A stretch of 64,000 bases of DNA from Hyposmocoma kahamanoa (Eukaryota; Arthropoda; Insecta; Lepidoptera; Cosmopterigidae): positions 10,798,269 through 10,862,268 of the forward strand of contig NW_020654422.1 in assembly GCF_003589595.1 (NCBI RefSeq), in the 5' to 3' direction. The notes beneath the pieces were generated by a model. That model made no database searches, was not told the origin of the DNA, and saw nothing but the letters and a program-made list of their open reading frames with translations. The stretch's first letter is position 1. Each line of letters starts with the position of its first letter. Of the stretch, positions 12,701-22,759 are shown piece after piece. Made by a program: the position numbers and the translations under genes.

Positions 12701-15700
12701 ATATTTAGGTCACATGGTAATAGTATAAGCTGCTTTTTATGTGTAATAGTCTCCTTCATTATCATTATTATTGTGGAATTGAAAAGGGTATACTTACACC
12801 ATTTTTTAATCGTGTCGCACATTCAGCGTCAACTTTTGATCAATATACTTAAAATAATAATTATGTTGCATGTGCATGCTGTATGTTGGGCTTTTTTAAG
12901 ACGTAGGTTGATTACTGTCCGTTACAGAAGGCTAATTTTCATTAGTTGGTATGAAATGCACGGCATTGCACGTGCACTGGATTAGGCACTGGCTGCACAG
13001 CGGCAGTCTGTTGATCAATTGATCGTTTTCATTAGCCGCTAACAGAGACAGGCAAGTCATCAGCTAATAAATATGAGCCATTACGAGTAAACACTTACCA
13101 AAACAGATAAATAGAATTTTTCAAATATGTTTGTCACGAGTTATACAATGAATAAAACTTATGAGTTGTACGCTGTGGTTAAGATATACAAAATGGTTCA
13201 CATGACGTTTTGTACAGAGTCCAAAACTATCTATACAAGATTATTTATAAAGCTCAGGCCACACAGAGGCGGTACAGCGGGAAAAGCGGTCCGGGGTTAA
13301 ACCTGCGGAAAGCGAATGCATACTGGGACGTACCACACAGCCGTCTCAAGCGTAGTTCGTGGCGGAATAGCGAAGCTAAGGCGGCCAGTGTGACAAAAAA
13401 AGCAGCCACGTTTCATTTACTACACAGATTTTATCGCTGTCGAATAAAGATCAAGAAAAATTTCTTTTTTTATTAGCGCTACGGAAGCAACGCAAAGGAA
13501 AAATCGGTCGAATTCATATTGATACTTAATAAAAACACACTCAAAAGTTGTAAAAAAATACAACGTCCTAGCCCGCCAAAGTCAATGCAGTGCGATGCGC
13601 GCTGGGAAACAGACGTGCTCCACTACGCAGTGAGAATTATTATTATAATTCGAGTTTCGCGCGGCGCATAATCCGCGGCGCGTAATTGACAATAGGTTCC
13701 CAACAACTCATAGCCAAATAAGCCTTATGGCGGTTATCCAACACGCCATAGGTGGTATGGTCAGCATTATGCAGATCTGCAAATCGAACTCCAATGAGGA
13801 TAAGATTTGCAGTGGCAAAGTACTGCTGTTTCGAAGCCTCGGCAAAGTCGAGCAGATGCCATCTCCTCGAAGGGATGGAGGCTTGAAGAGTGTTCTGGAT
13901 ATAATATCACTCTTGTAGGGGACCGACCTGGACGACGTGCCTACATTCGTGGCGAAGAAGCTGCACAAACTGCCCCCGTCACGTTCGACTACGTCGATGT
14001 CACCAGGCTGCTCAAGTCGCTTCCCTTCCCTGAAGTCGAGGGGAAAAAACTTGTGTGCCTATTTCTGAAGTTGCATAACCACAGAGGCAGTCGGACCGGT
14101 GCGACGAGAACGGCTTTACTAAGGTGGAAACGAGAAAGACGGAACCAACCAGCCTAACCTGTGTGGCTCAGGACCGACAGAATTGAGCTTTCTGCTGCGT
14201 TCAGTCATACCCACGACGCTGCTGCACCTGTTGCGATTGCATTACTCCACGACGCCCAAGGATATAGTGGAGTACATCAGGCTAAAAGCCAAGTACACCA
14301 TGAGGGTCGAGCTGTCAGCGTCCCCGCCACAACGTGAATTTTAATTCGTTTGTGGTGCTAGTGCTGTTTTGGCGGAAGGGTGTATACCGGCGATTCCGCG
14401 GTTGGTTACCTGACACCAGATTGCGCCACACATCGCCGGGAAATGTAATTCGTGTAGATTAGATATTTCGTTTTTATATTATATCATGTATGTTAGTCCT
14501 TAAGTTATTATATATTATAAGGGTCATAAGTTGCCTGATTCAAATAAATGAAAAAAATAAAAATAAAGCCCCGCTCCCGGATCACGCTCCGCTGCTAACA
14601 CTCTGTGTTGTACTACCACACGGCGGTTGCATTGAACTCGGTGAAATACAACTGCTCGCACCTGCCAAGCGCCCAACTCGCACCTGGTCCGCCTGTTTGT
14701 CATAGCGATCGGTCCCGGACCGTGCCCAGTCCGCGCCCAGTCCGCCACCGGTTTCAATGTGGCAGGGTTCATTACAAAAATTCTCGCACCCGAAACGTTC
14801 CCGCTCCCGTCTCTGTGTGGCCAAGGCATTAAATACTAACAACCTCGTAGGACTATATTACCAATATAATAAACAACAACTTTTGTTCCATGTCTTTTAA
14901 AAAATCGTCACATTTTAATTGAATAAAAAAAAGAATTACTCCACTAGTTTGCTATATTTATTAATACAAAGATCGAACACTCAGAAAAAATTCCTTCGAT
15001 CCGGCCGGAATCGAACCGACGTCTTCTAGTTTATTGTGACAGACGCTATACCGACTAAGCCACGGAACGAACCAGCACACCTCATGAATTTTTCTATGTG
15101 CATGCGTCGTATCTTTGATATTCAATTATTTTTTGTGAAATACTCCACTAGTTTGTTATATTTATTAATACAAAGATCGAACACTCAGAAAAAATGGTAT
15201 AGCGTCTGGCACTGTAAGCTAGAAGACGGTTCGAATCCGGCCGGATCGAAGGATTTTTTCTGAGTGTTCGATCTTTGTATTAATAAATATAACAAATTAG
15301 TGGAGTAATTACCCAAAAAATAATTGAATATCAATTCAATAAAAATTAAAAAAAAAGAAAATAAATAATGGTGATAACTCTGCGCACAACGCAAGAGCGC
15401 GGGTAGGGTTCGTCGGAGGATGCTTGCACGTTTGAATTTGCTACATTTTTTTCAAATACACATCTAAAAATATCAGATAACAAAAATTTTACATGCACAA
15501 TAAACTTGGGACATTTATTATGTTTTGTAAAAAGCCATTTTATNNNNNNNNNNACAATAAACTTGGGACATTTATTATGTTTTGTAAAAAGCCATTTTAT
15601 AAAATAACCCTATATAGTTAAACCGAGTATTACGCAGGTTGCACGCTCTCCTTGTACATAATATATGCCAACACAGAAAAGTGAAAATGCCTTAATTCAT

Positions 15701-16386
15701 TTCAATTATGAACATTTTGCACTCCTTTTCTATAATCACTTGAAGAAAAACGAATGTTTCGTCTTTCATGAAATTATAAACAATACGTTTTCGTATTACA
15801 GAGCGACTGATCAAATCGTACTTCTACATCGTACGCAAGTCCATCCAAGACTCAGTCCCGAAGGCAGTGATGCATTTCCTGGTAAACTACGTGAAAGATA
15901 ACTTACAGTCTGAATTGGTGACGCATCTGTACAAGTCGGACCACGCTGAGACTCTACTAAACGAGTCTGAACACATCGCGCAAAGGAGGAAGGAAGCTGC
16001 TGATATGCTGAAGGTAAATTTAATCTCAATCATATCCCGAAGAGTACACTTGTTACTACTACACAAAGTGTTTGCAAAGTTACACTAAGTTACGTGCTAT
16101 ATACTTTCATATCGTAAATATGGTGACCCCTTTTTGTCACACTCTGTAATCGCGACAATAGATTAGATCTAGTTAAAAAGAGATTAATGCTAGAATTTAT
16201 TTTCACCATTTCAATTCTGAAGTACAACAAATTTCTCAAGTTACCAACATGGTAGTAATAGATATTTGTCAGAACATATGTATATATTTTATTATTGTTT
16301 TGGATTAATGTTTTGTTCCTTATTACCAGGCTTTGCAACGCGCTGGCCAAATTATCAGCGAGATCAGAGAGACACACATGTGGTGA
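618..16386 (+). CDS. Drp1: Dynamin-related protein 1 (Drp1/DNM1L), 3' ten exons, 5' partial
   Basis: Drp1 is a large dynamin-family GTPase that assembles into rings on mitochondria and peroxisomes and drives their fission. Exons by splice sites and homology: 618-727, 1333-1470, 1738-1978, 3146-3291, 3646-3789, 4182-4346, 5867-5947, 6269-6392, 15802-16013, 16330-16386. Joined they give 471 residues in one open frame ending ETHMW-stop, and every intron has GT..AG ends with matching phase. Diagnostic stretches are [17 protein letters not shown] (end of GTPase domain), [69 protein letters not shown] (stalk) and [19 protein letters not shown] (effector domain). The G1-G4 GTPase exons lie upstream of the window; I found no exon in 1-617. 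The gene converges on the GCP2 gene to its right. Identity is certain by family conservation. Confidence 0.97.
1258..1316. repeat. Perfect 27-bp inverted repeat (hairpin) beside a Drp1 splice acceptor
   Basis: Positions 1258-1284 and 1290-1316 are exact reverse complements with a 5-nt loop; the arms contain the run TTTCCTTTTTTTACTA. Only 16 nt separate the hairpin from the exon starting at 1333, so in pre-mRNA the stem would hold much of the 3' splice-site region. Confidence 0.9.
2114..2775 (+). mobile_element. SINE family 2 copy split by an insert
   Basis: 2114-2190 matches the SINE-2 body (GTGAAA..GTTTGTCC, TTTCTGCC..CAAGCAGT) and 2605-2775 resumes it (GCATTACTGCGTCCCGG, later CACCAGG..CACGACTTATTCGT). 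The interval between carries an unrelated AT-rich sequence with a strong palindrome. Compare the fuller copies at 22928-23296 and 39822-40103. It lies in the Drp1 intron 1979-3145. Confidence 0.6.
2331..2403. repeat. 28-bp perfect inverted repeat
   Basis: Arms 2331-2358 and 2376-2403 are exact reverse complements with a 17-nt spacer that itself can pair AATT with AATT. It sits within the sequence interrupting the SINE copy at 2114-2775, so it may be the core of a small fold-back element. Confidence 0.9.
3390..3606 (-). mobile_element. tRNA-derived SINE, family 1, copy 1
   Basis: Read on the minus strand, the element begins with a tRNA-like head containing a Pol III A box TGGCCGAACGG and B box GGTTCGATTCC, continues with a body including GTGTCCATGGCACCCGCGAC and ends in a TAA/TTA microsatellite. 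Four further copies are at 30651-30824, 36975-37190, 54689-54895 and 57186-57390, all in the same orientation. The head resembles a tRNA but the body shows it is a retroposon, not a tRNA gene. Confidence 0.9.
4182..6392 (+). CDS. Drp1: Drp1 exons for stalk end and variable region
   Basis: 4182-4346 (phase 0, 55 codons) finishes the stalk with [18 protein letters not shown] and passes into a low-conservation serine/proline-rich stretch. 5867-5947 (27 codons) reads [19 protein letters not shown], and 6269-6392 reads [20 protein letters not shown] up to [11 protein letters not shown], where conservation with DNM1L returns. In vertebrate DNM1L this region is alternatively spliced and regulates lipid binding. 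Both interior exons are multiples of three or phase-compatible, so skipping of 5867-5947 would preserve the frame. Confidence 0.9.
4732..4806 (+). other. Drp1: Possible cassette exon in Drp1 variable region
   Basis: A 75-bp stretch lies between an AG at 4730-4731 and a strong donor CAG|GTAACA at 4804-4812. It is open in the gene's frame (25 codons beginning [10 protein letters not shown]) and phase 0 on both sides, so it could be included between 4182-4346 and 5867-5947 without shifting the frame. The polypyrimidine tract before the AG is poor and I recognise no homolog for the peptide. It may be chance. Confidence 0.25.
5209..5714. mobile_element. Inverted-repeat (MITE-like) element
   Basis: The left end CAACTCTTAAGGTGATTTTC and the complement of the right end CAAACTCTAAAGGTGGTTAT are imperfect inverted repeats, followed on both sides by GCGAGGC-rich sequence. 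The roughly 500-bp interior is GC-richer than its surroundings, with CGCGAG motifs, and encodes nothing recognisable. Exact ends and target duplication are not certain. Confidence 0.55.
6774..6907. repeat. 67-bp tandem direct repeat, two units
   Basis: Units 6774-6840 and 6841-6907 are near-identical (both begin TGTAGTGCAA and end CCATGTGAG) and differ at a few scattered bases, showing an older tandem duplication. Confidence 0.85.
6925..6968. repeat. GCC trinucleotide run in a GC-rich patch
   Basis: A CCGCC-rich stretch with about six consecutive GCC units, flanked by CGCGCC motifs. It stands out sharply against the AT-rich intron. It lies beside the LINE remnant and may belong to the 5' end of a mobile element. 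Confidence 0.7.
7078..8990 (-). pseudogene. Non-LTR retrotransposon (LINE) remnant, rearranged
   Basis: On the minus strand, 8660-8977 reads a reverse-transcriptase N-part ([20 protein letters not shown]), continuing across a stop to [16 protein letters not shown]. The palm segment that should carry the catalytic FADD/YADD motif is missing: sequence jumps to [15 protein letters not shown] near 8500. After an insert (7637-8235) it resumes [12 protein letters not shown] and ends with the C-terminal block [23 protein letters not shown] (7246-7533). The 3' tail runs to about 7078. Motifs resemble Jockey/R1-type LINEs of Lepidoptera. Several in-frame stops show it is dead. Confidence 0.8.
7637..8235. 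mobile_element. 600-bp insert inside the LINE, with 11-bp target duplication
   Basis: The 11-mer GTCCCGGTGTG occurs at 7626-7636 and again at 8236-8246, directly flanking this GC-rich segment. Removing the insert and one 11-mer rejoins the LINE frame as RRYFTPG followed by [12 protein letters not shown], so the insertion happened after the LINE landed. The insert has no terminal inverted repeat or poly-A that I can see, and I do not recognise its family. Confidence 0.75.
9145..9206 (+). mobile_element. SINE family 2, 3'-end fragment
   Basis: Matches the 3' end of the copy at 22928-23296 (GGACAGG..GTAGCTTACCA-like, CAGGCGCACG, CCCGTCACTT) and is followed by an A run at 9196-9206. Confidence 0.65.
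9420..10412. repeat. Inverted pair of about 70-bp arms around a decayed ORF
   Basis: 9420-9495 and 10338-10412 are imperfect reverse complements sharing TTCTGGATTCGACAGA and TGATTCGGCACATTCG. They may be ends of a 1-kb DNA element or two inverted copies of a repeat. Between them, on the minus strand, is the ORF-like stretch listed at 9703-9978. Confidence 0.6.
9703..9978 (-). pseudogene. Unrecognised ORF remnant between inverted arms
   Basis: The minus strand reads about 90 codons with one stop: segments [40 protein letters not shown] and, after the stop, [13 protein letters not shown]. The composition, with an acidic C-terminal tail, is more protein-like than the surrounding intron. Upstream the frame closes at a TAA preceded by AT-rich sequence. 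I do not recognise it; it may be the last part of a transposase. Confidence 0.3.
13255..13400. repeat. Fragment related to the GGCCACACAGAG element family
   Basis: Begins CAGGCCACACAGAGGCGGTA and stays GC-rich to 13400. The same 12-mer core GGCCACACAGAG heads the palindromic element at 58419-58566 and, inverted, ends a GC-rich block at 14520-14833. Boundaries are approximate. Confidence 0.45.
13780..14460 (+). pseudogene. LINE ORF1 (gag-like) remnant
   Basis: With frame changes the plus strand reads [19 protein letters not shown] then [16 protein letters not shown] near 13925-14020, later [20 protein letters not shown] near 14260-14310 and [12 protein letters not shown] near 14370-14405. These match the ORF1 proteins that accompany lepidopteran non-LTR elements, including the basic RNA-binding end. 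Several frameshifts and stops show it is dead. Assignment is from memory of the family, so moderate. Confidence 0.5.
14520..14833. repeat. GC-rich block ending in the inverted GGCCACACAGAG motif
   Basis: A CG-rich block in AT-rich intron whose right end is CTCTGTGTGGCC, with GTGTGGTAG-like sequence, inverted, on the left. The internal TGGCAGGGTTCA and CATTACAAAAATT also occur in the palindromic element at 58419-58566, so it is probably a diverged relative. Confidence 0.45.
14937..15083 (-). mobile_element. tRNA-derived SINE, family 3, copy 1
   Basis: The minus strand starts with a tRNA-like head (GCTGGTTCGTTCCGTGGCTT, A-box-like; GGTTCGATTCCGGCC, B box) and ends with GAGTGTTCGATCTTTGTATT and an AT-rich tail. 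The plus-strand copy at 38277-38400 has the same order. Confidence 0.75.
15141..15307. repeat. Fold-back of SINE family 3 tails (55-bp arms)
   Basis: Arms 15141-15195 and 15253-15307 are reverse complements with one mismatch. The 57-bp centre is a truncated family 3 head (GGTTCGAATCCGGCCGGATC). The right arm plus centre is a plus-strand SINE copy; the left arm is a duplicated, inverted copy of its tail. Confidence 0.85.
15497..15600. other. Assembly gap flanked by identical 47-bp ends
   Basis: Ten N at 15544-15553 separate two exact 47-bp copies (15497-15543 and 15554-15600). The simplest reading is that two contig ends overlap and were not merged, so both the gap and the duplication are artefacts. 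It lies in the Drp1 intron about 200 bp before the exon at 15802 and does not touch coding sequence. Confidence 0.9.
15802..16386 (+). CDS. Drp1: Drp1 last two exons, GTPase effector domain
   Basis: 15802-16013 completes the split codon from 6392 and reads [20 protein letters not shown] through [11 protein letters not shown]; 16330-16386 reads [18 protein letters not shown] and stops with TGA at 16384-16386. The effector domain folds back on stalk and GTPase domain and stimulates hydrolysis in the dynamin family. These exons are separated from the rest by a 9.4-kb intron full of transposon remnants and a sequencing gap. Confidence 0.96.
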
Positions 16387-17079
16387 TGGTCTTCGGACGG
16401 GGACTCTAGTCTGTGAATTAGTGAATTCAAACCCACTCTGTACATACTCCCTTAGTGTAGGTAAATTATTAGGCATTTGACTTATTTTGAAACGCTCTTG
16501 CATTTGCTTTTATAATTATTGTATTTTCTGCTCTCTAAGTATTCTTTTTTTTTTTCATGACAATCTGATTGGGTCAGATTATTGTCTAAATTTTATTGTG
16601 AAAGTAATGTACCAAAAAATCTGAGTCAAAGCAGAAAATTTAGAAGCAAATGCATTATGGCAGTAGGTATATTTACACTTATTGAAAATGCACAGCACAG
16701 TGATGAAATTTGCTCCAATAAGGCTTTTTGGAACAATTTGTTATTAGTATTATTGCATACTACAGAAGGCATTCGAAAGAAACTGTTTATTTTTAAAAAT
16801 ACCCCTGTGAACACGTATAATTTGTGCTAATAATGTTTGACCAACTTGCACAATTGTGAAAGTTATTTGTTAATATCAGTTACCATTGCATAAGTAGTGA
16901 AGTATTTAAGCGTACGCATGTAAGTTTTCTCAAATGTACTCATGGTAGGTGTAACTCAGTGATATTACTTGTAACTTGCGTTATTAACGTATTTTCTATT
17001 AATCGAATGTGTCTAATCGTCTGTCATGAACTTTTCAAGTTTTTTGAATCATTACAAAATTGTATTAAGGTCTAGAAGT

Positions 17080-17085
17080 AATAAA
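17080..17085 (+). terminator. Candidate Drp1 polyadenylation signal
   Basis: An AATAAA hexamer sits about 0.7 kb after the Drp1 stop on the same strand. Other AT-rich hexamers occur nearby, so the true cleavage site is not determined. Confidence 0.3.
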
Positions 17086-18567
17086 ATTTGTTTTCACGTT
17101 TTGTTTTAAACAGGGTTGGTTATTTAATAAAATAGTTGTGATTGTAACTGTTTAAATGCTACAAGACATTAGGGCTAGATACTGCTTCTGCATTGTTTTT
17201 AAATTACACATAAGCTTTTTGTTCTTGTAACCTAAGTTCCTTGTTCATTATTAGATAGTAATTCAGCACGCTGTGTTATTTTTTCAATTACGTTTAGTCA
17301 TGTTGTGTCATGTCGGAACGATCGGTGATTTATTTATTTTAACATCGGTAGTGCGTATTCCAATGTTACACAATGTATTTTTATAGTTCGAGGTGTGATT
17401 TGCTTATATATCGAACGAAACCAATTTAATGTTACAGGAGGTAAGATTGTATTTAAAAGTCTGTTATAAATAGATCGTCAAATTCAAATTATGTTTTTCA
17501 TTTAGCTACTTGCACCGATATCTCCGAAATTATCATTTCGTTAATTCGAAAATTATTTTTATTTGTTGACTTGAAAATAAGTGCACCTTAGCCCTGTCAC
17601 TGTAATCGAGTTACATGTCGAGTTATTAAAATTAGTGTACTTGTCAGGTGAAACGTGATTTTAGTTGATTGTAATCGCTAAAGCGGAGAAATGGTCGGAC
17701 CTCCATTTTAAAGTTACTGCCATGTTGTGTGTATGTTCACGTTGGGATAAACCTGTTCCGGTAGCACCAATTGTCAATCTCAAGAACCCCAGCACCTAGA
17801 TGACATTTGATTGCACTGATATATAATCGGTCTTAGTAGCAAAAACCTAGTCATAGTCGATACGCCATTTTGAAGTTACTAGATTGTTTACTGCATACTG
17901 TGATACTGCATATGACTTTATTCCGGTGGCACATTTTACAATCTCTGTACTTACAGCATCTGTCTTGGGTCTGCACCCCGAAAAAGTTGTTTCATTGGCG
18001 TGTAGTGAATCAAATTATATATTCACCAACACTGTAATCTTGAATTTCACATATTTTGAGTTACAACACTATTGTGATAACAGCGCGATATATCTGATGC
18101 TGTTGTGTTTTCTCCAGCGTTTTCCGATAATTCGGAAGTATTCGCCGGTTCATCATCATTACCGTCGCAATCGAGAGGACATCTGAGATCCATGTCGCGT
18201 TCACGTAGAGGTGTTTGTAGTCGAGTTAGAGGTACTTCAAACACCCTTCCGGCCTTTACTCCGATCATAGGTCCTCAGTTGCCAGAATGCTAATGATAAG
18301 CAAGATAATTGGTCGAAACACAAGTTTGAGCCAGAATTTAGTGCTTGCAACCCGCCTATTTACCGATAGATACTACGGAATGGGCATGGTATAGACTCTA
18401 CCAGCATTGGGTATATCGATGATTTTTGTTGACTGTTGCAAAAAATTGGTTATAATAAAAAAAATCTGAGATTTGTTTGTTTTGTGCCAAATAGAAACTG
18501 CTTCATCGAATTTTACGAGGCTGAAAGTTAGAATAAATATGTTTCTGTTAATCTCTTACGTTCATTC

Positions 18568-18601
18568 CTAATTTACAATTTAAAAAAAAATTGTAAATTA
18601 G
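18568..18601. repeat. 14-bp perfect hairpin with A-rich loop
   Basis: CTAATTTACAATTT at 18568-18581 is the reverse complement of 18588-18601, with six A between. The low-complexity arms could arise by chance in AT-rich DNA. Confidence 0.6.
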
Positions 18602-19748
18602 ATTATAATAGTAATAACGTTTAAATAATAGAAGTAATATCTCGTTTTTCAGAAGAAATATTCGTCTTTTATGTTTATATTTAATAGGTACATTTTGTTT
18701 TTTTTTTTTTTTTCAATAAACAATATTTTATTCAAGTATTCCTTTAACTTAATTGCTAATTAGTCCACTTACAACCGTTCAAAATTTTAAACGGACATCT
18801 TAATATAGTGCCGTTGTCCTACATACAGGACATAGTAAAAATCCGGTTTTCCAGAACAAATATTTTTTTAAATATTCTTCCCATACTTTCTAAAATATTA
18901 ACAACAATCCCTGAAAGTTTCATAAAAATATAAAAAAAGGTCTCTGAGTATATAGGCAGGAGGATAAAAATAAAAGTCGAATGTAATGAATTAAAGGTAT
19001 GTATTTATTTGGATAAAAATAATATCGATGGTATTTACACCTCAGAAAGCTTGAGATACTTAAAGCGTCATGTTAAGTAATTTGAGTATTCATGACAAGA
19101 CAGAGGCAACTTCGTAACAAGAAAACTTAACAGTCTCACTTGAATATATTTTCGGATATGAAAATTGGTCCAAAAAAGGTTATCACTTCCTAACCAAACA
19201 TGCGCTTAACGAAACAATGGCACTCAATTATATTTAACAATACAATGAACGAACAACACGAACCTAAAGACGCTAGGCAGATATACCACAGCCAATTATA
19301 ACAAATGTATAATTTTAACAAACAAACACCACACTACTGAATGAATATTTGATTGTGGAACAGGATTTGTATTTCTAAATCTAACTTTACTCTTTTGTCT
19401 TACTATGCCATTGAGTTGAGGTATAATATATTTATGTACGGATGCATGTACAATCTTTAAGATCGGTACTTAAGAAAAGTATTGGAAAAGTCAAATCACC
19501 AGAATAATTATAAAGTTAAGCATTATCCCATAGAATCAAACAGTTGATGTGAGACGACACTACAAGTGAATTTACAATTACTATAAAATAAGACAATGAA
19601 ACGGCACTGCAAGATCAAACAAGAGTAACGTGGACACCATACGATAGATAAGGTACTAATGGTCACAACACACATATTATTCACATTAATGACTAATTTA
19701 ACGTCATGACCTTTAAATTTGAGCTCAATCTTACTGTTCAATATGCAT

Positions 19749-20675
19749 TAGAGATGAAACGGATAGTGATTTGGCCGGATATCCGGCCGTCGGATATCTG
19801 ACCCACAGCGGTAAACATGTCGCGACCGGTTTACAGCGCGCGTCGCTGTGATTGATTGATTACTAATGATTGCACTTTCACATTGACGATTTGATTTGTT
19901 ATGGTCACTTGGTTTTAATAAAAACTATTAATTTATTCGATAATACAAACAAATACATAACAAAAAATGTTAACAGTGAAAAAAAATTCCAAATTCAGCA
20001 ATATTTTAATATCTGCTGTTTGTTTGTTGTGCCGAATGCAAATGTCTCGCGGTGGAGAAGGAAGAAAAGCAATTACATCATTTTTTGGCTATATTAAAAT
20101 TTGTAGTTGTTATAAACCTAGCACTTGATACGCCCGTTATTATTTTGTTTCAATTTGATTTCATTAATTTGTTTGTGATCTAACTAATTCTAGATACGAG
20201 ATTTGCCAACAGAAAAAAAAATCTACTTACAGTTTCATTATTGTTGGTACACATTGTATTTGAAGACAGTTCAAATCGAGCGTGATCGCGATCCTTTCAT
20301 TTGGTGGTTTGTCAATAACAAATTTAACAAAGTTTGCAAGAGTTTATAATGAAAAACTGTCCTCTGAAGCTGCTCTCGTTTATGAAAATAAATAGAACCA
20401 ACTTTTACCACTTAATGCAGAACAACTGGTCTTCATTCTCTCTCGTTTGGCCTTTATTAAAATTTGAGTACTAAATTTACAGATAACTTTATCTAACTTC
20501 ATAGTTGTTTTAGTTACAAGTAATAAACAGATTGTGAACGATCCTGTTGTTGCTCTTTTTCCTATAACTATCATCTTTAATCAATATAACAATTTATTTA
20601 TCAACCATTTTTTTTCCTCAGTTTTATGCATCCGGCCGGATACCGGATAGTTACCGAATACCCGTTTCATCTCTA
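19749..20675 (+). mobile_element. hAT transposon, internally deleted
   Basis: An exact 8-bp duplication ATATGCAT flanks the element (19741-19748 and 20676-20683). It fits the hAT preference for T at position 2 and A at position 7. The termini begin TAGAGATGAAACGG and end CCGTTTCATCTCTA. Inside, the plus strand at about 20281-20470 encodes a broken hAT C-terminal dimerisation domain: RDPFIWWFVNNKF, then SSEAALVYENK, a stop, and LLPLNAEQLVFIL. A short start MSRGGEGRKAITSFFGY near 20042 may be the N-terminus. The catalytic middle is gone, so it is non-autonomous. Confidence 0.85.
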
Positions 20676-22531
20676 ATATGCATTATCACCCGCGCTGTAT
20701 TGAAGTTTTCATTGGTTATATAAAAACAACTGCGGGATATGGTAATTTTTTGTGACGAGCTTCAAACATTTTTCAAACAAATTTCACCTGGTATGGTTGA
20801 CAATATAAGTCTAAGTATGGTGTAACTTTAACTATTGTATACTGAATAATCAAGATTATTACTCCACATGGCAAGAAGTGAAATTACTAGTAAACTATTC
20901 AGTTATATGTTTACCTGATTATGGGATACTTTTACAATATTTATGTGAGGAGATTGCAATAATGTAAAATTTTGTAATTATCATTTGTAATTATCATAAT
21001 ATACAAAATATAATAGAGGCATTGCCGCACAATGGGAAAACGTAGCCAACATTATGAGCGCCCTGACCGCGGGGACCTAATGTCCTCCATTTTATCTATT
21101 ATAGTTGTAGTATTTAATTAATGTTATTCCTTTGTTATGTACCTCGTGCGTACTAAACTAATTGTGATTAATCTATAATTACTTATTACACCACAATTTA
21201 CAGAATATAAAAAACAATTAAACTAACGTTTATTCCAATTATTCCCTGACGTATACGGTATTCAACAAATAAAAACCTTAATAAATATAAAAAATTAAAA
21301 GCTTTTCATTACAATAAAAAGTAGATAAGCGGGTGGTCAAATATGAAAACACCTTTTCCCAAATAGAGATCGTCTACTACTACTGCCTTCAACCATCAAT
21401 ATTAATGTATTAACAAAAAACTTTAATTAAATATCCTGGAATAAAAGTGGCATTTTCCTATTTATTATGAGATTTCGGTACATCTATACTATTTCCATCA
21501 ACGATTTATTGAATTTTTACTATCAAAAATACAACCCTGAAATCACTTTCGTGTCAATATTTATATTGTGTATTTTGTGCCGATAACGAATACGATTTTA
21601 GTAAATAAATGTTATATTTAAAAGTAGATCTGTAATAGTGGTTTTTGATTCACTACTATGATATTTATTTATTTATTTCACTAGTTTGTATTAATAATTA
21701 TAAAAAAGTAGATCTGTTAACAATCTATTTTGTACTTAGCGAGATTAACGCGCTGGATGGAAAAAATAGTGTCTTTATTTATAGGTTATCTATTTCTCTT
21801 TTATTATTCCCATTCGAATAGTGGTATTTAATAATAGGCGATAAATTTAATATAGGTACATGAACTTTAAATCTAGATACTGCCCTCATAATAACTAACG
21901 TAATCGACATTTTTAGCGAAATTGCGTTATAACCCCCAAGCGTTTTTTTATATCTTATTTAGTTTCGGTTTAATTTCGGTTAAGTTTTACAAAGAAAAAA
22001 AACCTCTAGGTGCTAATATCTCTAAAAGTTACCAAAATGCAAATGCATTAGTTATAACAAGGAGTGCAGACTAGTTGCAGAGCAGACGGTTGTTAGTGTT
22101 GATTTTTTAACATGAGATATACAATTATATTACGCAACTAATTCACATTTCTAAAGTTATTGCTATCCTTTCAACTCTCTAATAGTTTAAATACAACCTA
22201 TCGTAATTGAATTGTTTTGTCCTTTGGTGGCCTATCTTTGTGTAAGCTTGTTTTATCTTTTGAAAACTGTGTTGCAATACCATTATCTCACATTAGACTT
22301 ATTGTTTGCTTATTTACAAACTGTATTACAATTATGCCCTTGTAGGTTCAGCAATAATTTTCGTTATTACGTGAGACATGGAAAATTCCTCGTCTCTCGT
22401 AAATACAAATCTATTTTCTTTTTACAAAATATCTTACAATTTCGACCGACATGATAGAAACAGCAAAGTGTGCGGACGTTTACCTCCATACAAATTTTCA
22501 TATCAAAGCCATACCAAAGCGATAACTTGGC

Positions 22532-22537
22532 TTTATT
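22532..22537 (-). terminator. Candidate GCP2 polyadenylation signal
   Basis: TTTATT on the plus strand gives AATAAA on the minus strand about 0.22 kb past the GCP2 stop codon. Position is reasonable but other hexamers are possible in this AT-rich region. Confidence 0.35.
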
Positions 22538-22759
22538 AAACTCAATACTTTTGATTTTCATAACAAATTAATACACCACTTAGCACAGGGGTCCACAATA
22601 TATCATAATACTCACTAATTAGCGAACTTCACTGAGTAGGAGTAATCTACGTTGAAGTTCCTTGTCCCCTTATAATATGTACTGTTCAATCACACAAGCA
22701 TACAAGTCCAATGTTCACACGGCGGTGATGAGTTTGCTGTGCGAGCGCACTGCCCGATG

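Larger units (their letters stand above)
6393..15801 (+). other. 9.4-kb Drp1 intron, a transposon graveyard
   Basis: This intron contains a 67-bp tandem duplication, a GCC run, a rearranged LINE with a nested insert, SINE fragments, an inverted pair around a decayed ORF, a LINE ORF1 remnant, a fold-back SINE pair and an assembly gap (each listed separately). Two similar GC-rich segments, about 6640-6765 and 12080-12200, lie in the same orientation and probably mark two copies of one unidentified element. 10416-12060 and 12560-13250 show no feature I can support. Confidence 0.7.
16387..22759. other. Convergent intergenic stretch between Drp1 and GCP2
   Basis: About 6.4 kb of AT-rich sequence. 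It holds the presumed 3' UTRs of both genes, a hairpin at 18568-18601, a T run at about 18698-18713 and a hAT element at 19749-20675. Overlapping short ORFs on both strands near 18047-18293 look serine/arginine-rich but I recognise no homolog. I see nothing else. Confidence 0.7.

Noticed and set aside
18047..18293. Overlapping ORFs on both strands with serine/arginine-rich peptides
   Set aside because: Considered as a piggyBac N-terminus, but no catalytic motif or terminal repeat supports it.
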